NCBI RefSeq assembly: GCF_026151205.1
Contig: NC_087074.1
Coordinates: 7,247,726 to 7,311,725, forward strand
DNA length: 64,000 nt
Direction: 5' to 3'
DNA from: Bolinopsis microptera
Taxonomy: Eukaryota > Ctenophora > Tentaculata > Lobata > Bolinopsidae
How positions within the stretch are numbered: position 1 is the first letter of the stretch; every line of letters starts with the position of its first letter. The notes beneath the pieces are model-generated. The model saw nothing but the letters and a program-made list of their open reading frames with translations. It was not told where the DNA came from and searched no databases. This document shows, piece after piece, positions 43,401-49,250 of the stretch. Made by a program: the position numbers and the translations under genes.

Positions 43401-45728
43401 TTAGCAATCCAGATAAAATCGTAGACTCCATCTCCCATCTCTATTATGAAATCTATTAAACTGCCTCACCAATACGCTAGTATCTGTTTAGCTACCTACT
43501 GTTTAGCTACTTACTGTTTTAAGAGCATCACATCTTCCAATATTAATCAAATTTCACGGACCAGTAAACCGATTACCTAACAGTGAGACGCTATTTTAGC
43601 AGAATCAACTCAGCCAACTGAATCTTATGTTAGAATTTATCAACCATATTACTGACTAACCCATCACTATCTTCATAATCTGCTTCTTTATCAATCTTTA
43701 TCATCTTCATAATTGTTATACTCCGTTATCAATAAGTCAAGAGCTATAGCCATAGCACATACATAGTCAGCTTATATAAGCTGTATCAAACAGAAAGAAC
43801 ACTAGTTTAGCAATATTCTATAAAGTTATTGCTCTCTTGCAAAATATGCGAGATTGTGCGTAGTTATCTTGAATAGTGACACTGTACGTTGATGTCTAAT
43901 ATCCGAATATTACATAGTTATCTTATAGTTTGTGGACGATATATAAATCAAAATAGTAAGTTAACAGTGTCCCAACTTCAGTGTACCTGCGTTTAAACTG
44001 GGAGAAGAAGGAAGAGAAGAAGGAGGTTCCACGTCTCCCTCTAACGGCACTGTAAAGTGCGAGCAGGGCAGCTCACCTATGGAGACCTCTCCCAGCAAGA
44101 TCAACAGCTGTCCTAGGGACTTCTCTCCTAAGGTAAGACTTGGGTTCTCTTTGGGGTTAAGTCTCGCAGTAAAGCCAACTGTAGTCACTACCTTCTATTT
44201 CCATTTTTCCCTTTATTAATAAAGTTATGAACCTCAAAATCTGCCTCTAAACCACTACCTCCCTGTTATAGTCCCCAATATAACGTATATCCCCTTTAGT
44301 CGGACAAGTCAGATGGAGGAGGATCAGTATCCTATCCCAGCTACACGGAGCAGACGAGAAGTGTAGGTTCCCAGAAGTACCCAAGGCAGGAGTGTTGTCA
44401 TGAAGCTTTCCACGTAATGTTACAGCACGTCCGCGAAACCAGCTCCAAGAATCTCATGCTTTGCAATCGTGAGTATTGTTTTTCAACTGGTTTAGTTTTG
44501 TTTTGTAACGGTTACTTTGGTGATGATGTTAGGGGCCCACTTCCCCAGACAGGGCCCAGAGAAAATTTGATTTCAAAATTCTTCCTGATACTGGGTTCCT
44601 TTTTAATTGTCGTCTCAATTATCGGAATCATCCGTCGGGATAAGGAAACAAAATTTTTAATAAAATCAGAGTTTGCAAATTTGAAATATGCGTTATAATT
44701 CGCTCTTAGTTTAATTAATGCATTATATGAGTTATTTGAAATGTAAGTTATGTAGCACGTCACTCTCTCGTGCTCATTGTTTATTACAATCGTGGCCCAG
44801 GATTTCCGTCGAACAAATGTCGATTAAATGACAAGAATGACTTGTATTCGACGCGCTGGAATCCAGCCAATTAATTCCTCCATTAGCTCAAAGTTCATAG
44901 CACATAGCTGCTTGTCACGAAATATTCTTTAGACGTGATTAAATGGGACTGATAATCAAAATATTGCAAATATGTTTCGATAAGATGAACTGCTCGGCGA
45001 GCTTGTCGCGTATTCAGTAACAATGGAATTCCTGCACGCCAAAAGTAAACAAAAATCCGCTAGTTTTGTGAACTGTTAAGTATTGAGTATTGATTTTTAC
45101 TCTGCATTTCTCGGGCAGCATGCCAAGTTAACGAACTTACGCGTCACGTGATTGCACGTGGGCTGTTTTTCGCGTGCACACTGTTTTCCGATAGATAAAA
45201 TGATTTGTTACGATTATCAGACGTTTTAACTTTCAATTCGAATAAAACCTGCGACCTGTCAGAAGGTTCTAAAATACTAGTGGAGTTCATATTTTATATG
45301 ACGTTAGTAATTAAAACAATTGATATTAATTTGACAAATTGATTGAACAAAATAACTAATCAATAATAATTTCAGACCTGGAGCAGATTTATAAACATTT
45401 AGCGCCCGTCAAAAGAGATCGGACATGGACTTCCCCAAATACTGGTAAGTTGAAAACTATTTAAGTTTCAGTATTAATATTTTTAAATAATCTGCATAAA
45501 CATTACCCTTAATATTACCCTTGAATTTCAAGTCCATCTAAAACAGGACCATAGAAGGACTGATAAGCAGAAGGGCTATTGAATAACCAACTATATTTGC
45601 CACCTATTTAAAAAATGCCTCTATAAGAACTAATAAGCGTAAGTAGTAGTGAATAACCAGCTACCTTTACAGAGACTGACCTGGACAACCCAATGAAGAG
45701 AATCAGGATGTCGTCCCCTAACAGCTGA
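4028..45728 (+). CDS. four-CUT-domain nuclear protein (whole gene, 20 coding exons, 919 aa)
   Basis: Twenty exons with GT-AG borders join without a phase conflict into 919 codons plus TGA. Order: Ser/Pro-rich N-terminus (1-133); CUT1 (135-202) with DLDT, GQATVSQ and NPKPW; a homeodomain-like half (about 211-243); CUT2 (306-372) with KQATLS and HPKPW; a degenerate homeodomain (392-434); CUT3 (518-590) and CUT4 (612-685), both diverged; a Ser/Thr/Pro-rich region (693-850); and a basic KRIR near the end (910-913). CUT domains bind DNA in Onecut, CUX and SATB proteins, usually with a homeodomain. Here neither homeodomain-like part keeps the WFxNRR helix. A role as a nuclear DNA-binding regulator is inferred from CUT1/CUT2. 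The architecture matches no CUT class I know (CUX three CUT plus homeodomain, SATB two, Onecut one). Some exons could be missed or alternative. Confidence 0.88.
4428..8385 (+). other. CUT gene intron 1
   Basis: A 3.96-kb intron with no coding exon that I can support. It carries a group of X-box-like palindromes: GTTACCATGACAAC near 5860, GTTACCATGGCAAC near 6160, GTTGTCATGGTAAC near 6705 and GTTGTCATGGCAAC near 6821. It ends in TTACCATGGTTACAG, so one such motif overlaps the 3' splice site. Confidence 0.6.
8386..8513 (+). CDS. CUT gene exon 2: CUT1, first part
   Basis: Encodes residues 134-176: DDLDTISIVNSLKQ, GLSQTKVARSLG and KGQATVSQILN. This matches the CUT helices 1-3, including the Gln of the recognition helix (GQATVSQ). 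The acceptor is GGTTACAG and the donor AAC|GTGAGT, phase 0. Confidence 0.93.
8514..13737 (+). other. CUT gene intron 2
   Basis: A 5.2-kb intron that splits CUT1 just before NPKPW. Apart from the 44-bp purine-rich minisatellite (12134-13178) it holds a group of CACGTG sites near 9095-9355, further ones at 10005, 10550 and 11823, and several CCATGG-centred palindromes (9986, 10845, 10921-10950). No coding exon is visible. Confidence 0.6.
12134..13178. repeat. 44-45 bp purine-rich minisatellite, about 23 copies
   Basis: The plus strand is almost pure A/G. Units contain GGAGACTAGGAGAGGACTAA followed by AAGGAGGAGATTGAGA. Three variants at the GAGATAGGAGTAGG, GAGACTGGGAGTAGG and GAGATATGAGGAGG position occur in blocks rather than at random, showing stepwise local amplification. 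It lies in intron 2 of the CUT gene. Confidence 0.97.
13738..13816 (+). CDS. CUT gene exon 3: CUT1, second part
   Basis: Encodes residues 177-202, NPKPWAMLTERGKDTY then RLLKLWLDQQ, completing CUT1 with the diagnostic NPKPW turn and the last two helices. The acceptor is ACCTTCAG and the donor AACAAA|GTGAGT, phase 1. Confidence 0.93.
14001..14089 (+). CDS. CUT gene exon 4: start of homeodomain-like segment
   Basis: Encodes residues 203-232, including SYDERLQKLASVTGLPIDQ, which fits homeodomain helix 2 and the turn. The acceptor is TTTGTTGCAG and the donor GACCAG|GTCAGA, phase 0. A full helix 1 is missing: only about ten residues separate CUT1 from this segment. Confidence 0.85.
14090..14894 (+). 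other. CUT gene intron 4
   Basis: About 800 bases with no coding content. A short GGCCCCCCCCGGCCTCCTTAAC at about 14841-14862 resembles the end of the palindromic element at 22798-23534 and could be a fragment of the same family. This is weak. Confidence 0.5.
14895..15069 (+). CDS. CUT gene exon 5: end of homeodomain-like segment and linker
   Basis: Residues 233-290. It begins VQKWLSFHSQD, in the place of homeodomain helix 3 but without the WFxNRR motif, followed by a polar linker (NHTSPLFRDSPKND) and LLDLTRIRLK. The acceptor is CATCCTCAG and the donor CAAAG|GTTTGT, phase 1. Confidence 0.87.
15070..17356 (+). other. CUT gene intron 5
   Basis: A 2.3-kb intron containing the near-perfect 80-nt hairpin at 15424-15503, plus CACGTG sites at about 15893, 15953, 16207 and 16221. 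No further coding exon is visible. Confidence 0.6.
15424..15503. ncRNA. near-perfect 37-bp hairpin, candidate microRNA precursor
   Basis: The arms at 15424-15460 and 15467-15503 are complementary over 37 positions, with one G-U and one A-C pair, closed by a loop of six bases (ATATAA). Size and shape suit a microRNA or small-RNA precursor, and it sits inside an intron of a plus-strand gene. A small inverted-repeat insertion is the alternative. The hairpin is seen directly; any processing is inference. Confidence 0.5.
17357..17401 (+). CDS. CUT gene exon 6: short linker exon
   Basis: Forty-five bases, residues 291-305 (EEDILDLFKRAPDCE), between acceptor TTGCATTTCAG and donor GAAG|GTTCTT. Phase 1 on both sides joins exons 5 and 7 exactly. 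It could be an optional exon because its length is a multiple of three. Confidence 0.75.
17402..19036 (+). other. CUT gene intron 6
   Basis: A 1.6-kb intron with CACGTG at about 18370 and 18380 and no coding exon. The last part contains a second, unusable AG at 18963, after which all frames fail before CUT2. The accepted 3' site is CTTCCTCTCGACAG at 19036. Confidence 0.55.
19037..19138 (+). CDS. CUT gene exon 7: CUT2, first part
   Basis: Residues 306-339: EEISGEVRREIEKHSISQG then MFSQKILRRKQATLS, a clear CUT helix 1-3 segment close to Onecut-type CUT sequence. Phase 1 on both sides. The open frame runs about 70 bases past the donor CAG|GTTCGT but loses similarity there, which supports the donor. 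Confidence 0.9.
19536..19734. repeat. 21/18-bp minisatellite with CACGTG in the long unit
   Basis: Ten units: eight of 21 bp (CACTTCACACCACGTGCAGT plus A) and two of 18 bp (CACTTACCACCTGCAGTA). The order is 21,21,18,21,21,18,21,21,21,21, a partial 60-bp higher-order repeat. Only the 21-bp units carry CACGTG. Open frames seen across it on both strands are repeat artefacts. Confidence 0.95.
21857..21957. repeat. 31-bp tandem repeat carrying inverted CCAAT boxes
   Basis: Three copies of GATTGGCTGATCGGGTAGAA plus TACAGCGCTCT, each with ATTGG (inverted CCAAT). A degenerate fourth copy lies just upstream. Confidence 0.9.
22798..23534. mobile_element. 737-bp full-length palindromic element flanked by TTAA (MITE-like)
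   Basis: The left arm 22798-23159 and right arm 23178-23534 are near-complete reverse complements over about 360 bases, separated by 18 bases (AAAAAATCGTAAAAAAAC). The ends read TTAAGGGGGCCGGGG and CCCCCGGCCCCCTTAA, so TTAA can be a target-site duplication, as used by piggyBac-type transposons. There is no coding capacity. Few mismatches between the arms suggest recent insertion or conversion. It is in CUT gene intron 7, so transcription would give a long double-stranded hairpin. Assignment to piggyBac is inference from TTAA only. Confidence 0.8.
23831..23886. repeat. 7-bp tandem repeat (AGTAGTG)n
   Basis: About eight copies of AGTAGTG, the last with one change. The reverse complement of the same 7-mer occurs as a short array at 38040-38068 in intron 11. 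Confidence 0.9.
24771..25109. repeat. 29-bp minisatellite, about 11.7 copies
   Basis: The unit is TGCCTCAACTGAAGGTCACC then AGTGGTTCT, with scattered substitutions such as TGTCACAACTG. In intron 7 of the CUT gene. Confidence 0.95.
25869..26774. repeat. 36-bp minisatellite, about 24 copies
   Basis: The unit is TTCACCAGCCTCCCCCAGTT then CAGTGTTTCACCCTAC, preceded by three copies of the 11-mer TTCACCGTACT. A three-base-shorter variant (CACCACATCCCCCAG) occurs near both ends of the array. Because 36 is a multiple of three and the unit has no stop, all three plus frames are open for more than 300 codons. These are not genes. Confidence 0.97.
31111..31192. repeat. 26-bp tandem repeat with GCACGTGC
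   Basis: Three copies of TTCTGCACGTGCACATTCAT plus GGTACT. Each holds the palindrome TGCACGTGCA. Confidence 0.92.
31468..31507. repeat. 10-bp tandem repeat (AGTAACCACT)n
   Basis: Four copies. The unit differs by one base from the 10-bp unit (GTTACCACTA) of the array at 60481-60782. Confidence 0.85.
32436..32457. repeat. 22-base poly-G run
   Basis: An uninterrupted G run in intron 7, able to form a G-quadruplex and prone to length variation or sequencing error. Confidence 0.9.
32765..32911 (+). promoter_or_regulatory. 20-bp tandem array of CRE (TGACGTCA) and E-box (CACGTG)
   Basis: About seven copies of TGACGTCACATCACGTGTCA. Seven perfect TGACGTCA sites occur exactly 20 bp apart from 32784 to 32904, with five CACGTG between them; the last two units lose the E-box (CATCTTTTG, CATCATTTG). 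TGACGTCA is the CREB/ATF site and CACGTG a bHLH-ZIP site in animals. The array ends 48 bases before exon 8. It is a candidate intronic enhancer or internal promoter; function is inferred. Confidence 0.6.
32959..33113 (+). CDS. CUT gene exon 8: CUT2, second part
   Basis: Residues 340-391: EALCHPKPWGRLSDRGK, then LIYCFMKLWLLLPDERR, then a linker ending RQIPTQ. It completes CUT2 with the HPKPW turn. The acceptor is CATCCTTTCAG and the donor ACTCAG|GTTAGT, phase 0. Confidence 0.93.
33114..35755 (+). other. CUT gene intron 8
   Basis: A 2.6-kb intron with CACGTG sites near 33205, 33222, 33896, 33932, 35044, 35068 and 35206, and a 32-bp tandem duplication at about 34093-34155 (AGACTAGAACTGTGAGTGAA). 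It ends with a strong CT tract. No coding exon is visible. Confidence 0.55.
35756..35912 (+). CDS. CUT gene exon 9: degenerate homeodomain
   Basis: Residues 392-443: AIPVLEHEFKLYKGAPPK, MVKEKLAEDLGLEY and CTVTNFFSHCPSS. The spacing fits homeodomain helices 1-3, and LGLEYCTVTNFF is close to the Onecut helix 3 entry (LGLELSTVSNFF). The basic NARRR part is replaced by SHCPSS, so specific DNA contact by this helix is doubtful. Acceptor CTCTCTGCAG, donor GATG|GTTAGT. Confidence 0.9.
35913..37356 (+). other. CUT gene intron 9
   Basis: A 1.4-kb intron with no coding exon. A tandem duplication at about 36318-36416 repeats TCATCAACTAGTCAATAC and TAAAATATAGCTTA, the second copy with a 13-base C run. 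One CACGTG lies near 37016. Confidence 0.55.
37357..37529 (+). CDS. CUT gene exon 10: Pro/His-rich linker
   Basis: Residues 444-501 (VTYSSCLPTMVKYPSP ... PLSPMGRVPGLSPLHTL ... SQELQ), a low-complexity Pro/Leu/Ser linker between the homeodomain-like part and CUT3. Acceptor TTTATTTCAG, donor CTACAG|GTACGT, phase 0 out. Confidence 0.85.
37840..38001 (+). CDS. CUT gene exon 11: CUT3, first part
   Basis: Residues 502-555, including ELDTLKIVAALKNRLRLLN then ISLHTFIDSVLLRKHNGTM. The CUT helix 1 pattern (ELDT..I) is clear, but the recognition-helix QGT is replaced by HNGT. Acceptor AAATTTCAG, donor CCATG|GTGAGT, phase 0 on both sides. Confidence 0.9.
38002..38324 (+). other. CUT gene intron 11
   Basis: Contains a short ACTCACT array at about 38040-38068, the reverse complement of the 7-mer repeat at 23831-23886. 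No coding content. Confidence 0.5.
38325..38469 (+). CDS. CUT gene exon 12: CUT3, second part
   Basis: Residues 556-603: VTLNDLLLHPRPYITLNP then HQKEVFLTINHWLDRQPAEQ. HPRPY stands where NPKPW is usual, followed by the terminal helices. Acceptor CCCCTGCAG, donor TTTCG|GTGAGG, phase 1. Confidence 0.9.
38623..38714 (+). CDS. CUT gene exon 13: CUT4, first part
   Basis: Residues 604-634, DSLLFSSMEMTEIQNII then SETHKFLKQYNLSQ. This matches CUT helices 1-2 (TEIQNIISETHKFLKQYNLSQ aligns with the usual T..I...I...L....I.Q). Acceptor ATATATTTCAG, donor TCACAG|GTATCC, phase 0. Confidence 0.85.
38715..39055 (+). other. CUT gene intron 13
   Basis: A 341-base AT-rich intron that ends in a long pyrimidine tract (TCTTTCTCTCCCCAG). 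Nothing else seen. Confidence 0.5.
39056..39231 (+). CDS. CUT gene exon 14: CUT4, second part
   Basis: Residues 635-692: DRFATRVLSVRPEVLQDLF, NSAPRTWTQLTHEQRN, ICHILREWINDKDKF. APRTW occupies the NPKPW position, and the recognition helix lacks the Q-G/A-T motif. CUT4 is the most diverged repeat, yet hydrophobic spacing is kept. The donor GAGAG|GTGAGA runs into a (GA)n tract at 39229-39250. Confidence 0.88.
39232..40129 (+). other. CUT gene intron 14
   Basis: Begins with a (GA)n tract and otherwise shows only single CACGTG sites near 39948 and 40012. No coding content. Confidence 0.5.
40130..40223 (+). CDS. CUT gene exon 15: Ser-rich linker
   Basis: Residues 693-724 (SKSPKVSRTSPLPSGSRTG ... 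IFPNTSM). Several SP pairs could be phosphorylation sites; this is inference. Acceptor GTGTTTCAG, donor CAATG|GTGAGT. Confidence 0.82.
40224..40622 (+). other. CUT gene intron 15
   Basis: Carries three CACGTG sites within about 30 bases (40384, 40396, 40409). No coding content. Confidence 0.5.
40623..40765 (+). CDS. CUT gene exon 16: Ser/Thr-rich region
   Basis: Residues 725-771 (VKTTLPVITSSLPLSLSSG ... TPSVRSPPTTIIQTLA ... SSTR), low complexity. Acceptor GTCCTGCCCCAG, donor CACCAG|GTATGT, phase 2. Confidence 0.82.
40766..43981 (+). other. CUT gene intron 16
   Basis: A 3.2-kb intron with (TTTTACCAC)n at the start, GA repeats at about 43041-43070, short AATACTTCC/AATACTTAC repeats at 43245-43345, and a CG-rich stretch with CGTGACGTC and CACGTG at 42355-42405. 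No coding exon is visible. Confidence 0.55.
43982..44132 (+). CDS. CUT gene exon 17: acidic and Ser-rich region
   Basis: Residues 772-822 (VPAFKLGEEGREEGGSTSP ... SPMETSPSKINSCPRDFSPK). Acceptor CCAACTTCAG, donor CTAAG|GTAAGA, phase 0. Confidence 0.83.
44300..44468 (+). CDS. CUT gene exon 18: C-terminal region
   Basis: Residues 823-878 (SDKSDGGGSVSYPSYTEQ ... ECCHEAFHVMLQHVRETSS, KNLMLCN). The second half looks helical and may belong to a small C-terminal fold continued in exon 19; I do not recognise it. Donor AATC|GTGAGT, phase 1. The frame stays open to 44698 if the intron is kept. Confidence 0.85.
44469..45375 (+). other. CUT gene intron 18
   Basis: A 907-base intron. Its first 230 bases are in frame with exon 18 and would add a tail with a hydrophobic stretch, probably by chance. 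CACGTG occurs at about 45145 and 45155. Confidence 0.5.
45376..45444 (+). CDS. CUT gene exon 19
   Basis: Residues 879-901 (HLEQIYKHLAPVKRDRTWT, SPNT). Acceptor AATAATTTCAG, donor ATACTG|GTAAGT. Phase 1 on both sides. Confidence 0.82.
45673..45728 (+). CDS. CUT gene exon 20: end of protein
   Basis: Residues 902-919 (ETDLDNPMKRIRMSSPNS) and TGA at 45726-45728. KRIR may act in nuclear localisation. The acceptor is CTACCTTTACAG. Confidence 0.84.
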
Positions 45729-48022
45729 AGAAAACAACACTGCAACATGTAGACATTCTACCCCTGGAACTAACCAGCTGATGACATCACATGATCTGAA
45801 TTGATGACATCATCATCACGACGTGATCTGGACAATATGACAGCTTTTTAAGACTGTAATATGAACTGAGAAGTGAGAAACTCTGAAAATACGAAGAAGA
45901 AACTTTGCGCGCGAAATTCTTTGTTGTATTATACAGTAGTGTGATAAGAGAGATAACGTTAAGTTATTGTTGTTGTGAAGTATATTGGCTGGACTATACG
46001 TATATTGTAGGGGGTTGTCATGGTGCCCCCCCCCCCTATATTGCGGGGGTTGTCATGGTAACCCCCTAAATTGCCCACTTTATCACATCTTAACGGTGGT
46101 CTTCTTTGCTCAATGAGCATTTTGTATACCTCGTCCTTACCGGTCACAGTAGATTTACTCAAAATCATCGCTATCATATTGGAATTATCACTGAACGATT
46201 TGGCTCCCAAAACATGGTTAATTTATGACACTCTGAAATGCGATGATACTCCACGTGTGAGCGATGATTTTGTTAATTTAGATTGGGTAAAACACTCGTT
46301 CTAAATGCTGTAAAGGGCCATTCGGACGGGGTCTAAGTTCATAAATATTGGGCTCATATTTTGAATAACTGTTTTATTAATATGTTTACATCCTTGTTTT
46401 GTTAGAGCTTACCATATTTGGAGTGGTAACATGACCATATAAGGACTTATAGCATAGCACCCATATAAGGAGCGACATTTTATCTGAAAGTTTGACAAGT
46501 CACGGTACTGACTGTGTATCACGTGATATTTTGACATTTTCTGTAGTGTTGATTGTAGTGTTGTATCAGGATTTGCTTATAGTCAGTTATATCTTAATGA
46601 CCATGTAAGGAATATTTGTTGACCATTTATGGAGTGAGCTGTGACTTTCTTCATACTTACGATATGCAGGTTTAGGCTAGTTTTTGACGTCTCTTTTATA
46701 ATAATAATAATATTGTCATTATTTATTTATTTAACATTTATCGTAGAGATGATTTGCAAGAGCATTCTGGTGTAGAAGTGAACACAGTTTATTATATTTA
46801 TCAATTTATTTATCATAGATGAAATTACTTTTTCCAGAAAATGTGAGATTGTTGATAATTTGCCAGGGGGTTATAGATATATTTGTTATCCGCATTTGGA
46901 CTTGTAACATGACCATATTAGGACTGATAGTGATAACCAAGGAATTCTAGATATATTTGCAGTGTAGTAGTACATAGTGTTGCTTGACGAATTTTTACGG
47001 CAGTTTTGAACTTCTAGAATATTCGGTTAATTTTCCGCGAGAATTTTGAATTTTTAAATTTGTAAGACACGACAGGTCTATATGGTTTATTATTTGACAC
47101 AATATTGCAATTATTTTAACGAAGCTGTACAGTTGACCATATGCAGCTAGGTGAAGGGTTGTTTAGAATCTGACAAGGTCCAATCATTAACTACAGCACT
47201 TCTGGTTCACCCTAACTACCGGGCTCTGTTGTCATAACAACCGTGCCTTTAAGCCGAACTATGCTATTAATTAATTAATTGGATAATTAACATGCTGATG
47301 ATTATTTAATATATGCGTGTTTGTACGCTGTATCATTGATTTTCAGAAATTTAATTTCTGAGTTTTTCTTGGTAGTAAACAGTACACTTCTAAGTTTATT
47401 ATATAAAAAACGATCTGAAAATCTATCAAACGATCTGGAAAATCCGGAAAATATAACCGTTTTCAGACTTTTTCGAAGAAAAAATAACCACAAATCAAAA
47501 ATGTTGTCAATTTATGAGCTATAAAGAGACTTCTAAATTTTCTCTCCTCCTGGAGTAAACTCACATTTTTTCATAAATAACTTTCACTAAATTCTCGAAC
47601 GTTTCTTATAAAATAAACTGAGTGTTAAACAAAGCCTTTAGGGACCACCCATTAATGGGTTCACCCCTAACAGTATTAGTAGGACTGTTTAGTTTGTTGA
47701 AAATTATCATCCTGCTTTCTCCCCTGTAAAATCCTGCTTTCTCCCCTGTAAAATCCAGAACATTATTTATAAGTCGCATGGTTTAAATGTTTCTTGGGTA
47801 GAATTTGTACTGATCCCGTTTGATGCGACAAGGAGAAGGCTCTTATCAGGAAAGGAATTATTCTTCTTAGTATGCTAATTTCTCCCGGTGAAACTTTTAT
47901 CTGTACGAAAGTTCTGATGCTTTGAGAAGACATACAGTGATAGTGATCAGCTGACTGTTGAGTTTGCTTACAAACTCAAATTCCTGGTAAATTGCGTGTG
48001 TCATGTGATTTGACAGTGCTGC
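45729..48022 (+). other. 3' flank of the CUT gene
   Basis: Probable 3' UTR followed by intergenic DNA. I see no AATAAA close to the stop; the first clear one is in TTATAAAATAAACTGAG near 47610, so the poly(A) site is uncertain. A 41-bp imperfect duplication with C runs (GGGGTTGTCATGGT) is at 46010-46070. A 68-codon open stretch at 46100-46304 is discussed among rejected items. Confidence 0.4.
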
Positions 48023-48147
48023 CCTTACATGGTCTTTGTCAACCACGTGACATGACGCGAATGCCCTTATATAGCTATCGTGAACCACGTGACGTAATAT
48101 GACAAGTATGCCTTTATATGGCTATTGTCTACCACGTGACTTGACCA
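48023..48147. repeat. about 43-bp degenerate tandem repeat with CArG-like and E-box motifs
   Basis: Three copies, each a CCTTATATGG-like sequence followed about 10 bases later by ACCACGTGAC. The CArG-like parts read CCTTACATGG, CCTTATATAG and CTTTATATGG, each close to the SRF consensus. Position 2.3 kb downstream of the CUT gene stop allows an enhancer role, by inference only. Confidence 0.6.
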
Positions 48148-48867
48148 CGATAACTTGAGGAAGATCACGCCGCAACTTCTCATGTTCCATTATCCGACCC
48201 TTCACGTGGTCCCGCACTGTTGGTTAAATATTTAACTGAAAAATGTAATATCCTTGACGGTGATATTAATGGAAAATATTCACGACAATTCAAATCTTGG
48301 TAAGTAGGATTAGAAAGCCCGTGTTAAATGCTCTGCTGAAAAGGGGGACTCTCCAAGTTTGTAGCGAGGTGTTAGAAAGTCCGTCAACAACTTATCACTC
48401 GCAGATTTACCGGCCATACTCTCCTCCTTTCCTCCCATTGGTCGCCCTGTTACGTCCTGCTCTCTGATTGGTCAGCCTCTTGTCACGTGGTCCAGCCCTG
48501 CCAATCACACAGCAGCAGAGCAGCAGAGCATAGCATATAAACGATAATGCGAGGGATTCCCAATGCTTGTTGGGCTCGATTGAACTGGGATAGTCGAGAG
48601 TAGGGAGCCCTGCCCCCCTCCTGCCCCCTCCTGCCCCTGCACTGATTGGGCCTCTTATCCTGCTTGCCAGAAGCTACTAATGTTATCTTCTCTTTTCCTT
48701 CTTTTTCTCAGGGGAAATCGTGAAACCAATGTACAGTTGTCATAACAAAAACTTTACAGGTCCCTGCTGGTAGGCTAGTTCGATTACTGGAGAAGCAAGT
48801 AGTGGTGGCCAGTTACCAGGAAGATTACAATTCCCCAGTCTTTTATTGGTGAGTTGGTGTGTGGTGG

Positions 48868-49250
48868 CCAGTTACCAATTACCAGTTATTTAATTATCAG
48901 TTACCAGTTATTAAATTACCAGTTACCAGTTATTTAATTACCAGTTACCAGTTATTTAATTACCAGTTACCAGTTATTTAATTACCAGTTCCCAGTTATT
49001 TAATTACCAGTTACCCGTTACCAGTTATTTAATTACCAGTTATTTAATTACCAGTTACCAGTTAGTTACTTACCAGTTACCAGTTACCAGTTACCAGTTA
49101 TTAAATTACCAGTTATTCAATTACCAGTTACCAGTTAGTTACTTACCAGTTACCAGTTACCAGTTATTAAATTACCAGTTACCAGTTATTTAATTGCCAG
49201 TTACCAGTTAATTAATTACCAGTTACCAGTTAGGTAATTACCAGTTACTT
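48868..49250. repeat. TTACCAGTT / ATTTAATT minisatellite
   Basis: Irregular tandem array of ACCAGTT 7-mers mixed with ATTTAATT spacers, commonly TTACCAGTTATTTAATTACC. Confidence 0.92.

Noticed and set aside
44417-44698. Extension of CUT exon 18 into the intron with a hydrophobic stretch
   Set aside because: A good donor (AATC|GTGAGT) and a phase-matched next exon exist; the extension is probably intron read-through by chance.
46071-46304. 78-codon plus-strand frame ending RVSDDFVNLDWVKHSF, faintly like the end of a BRCT domain
   Set aside because: No upstream exon with a matching phase was found, it lies in the 3' flank of the CUT gene, and the resemblance covers only about 15 residues.
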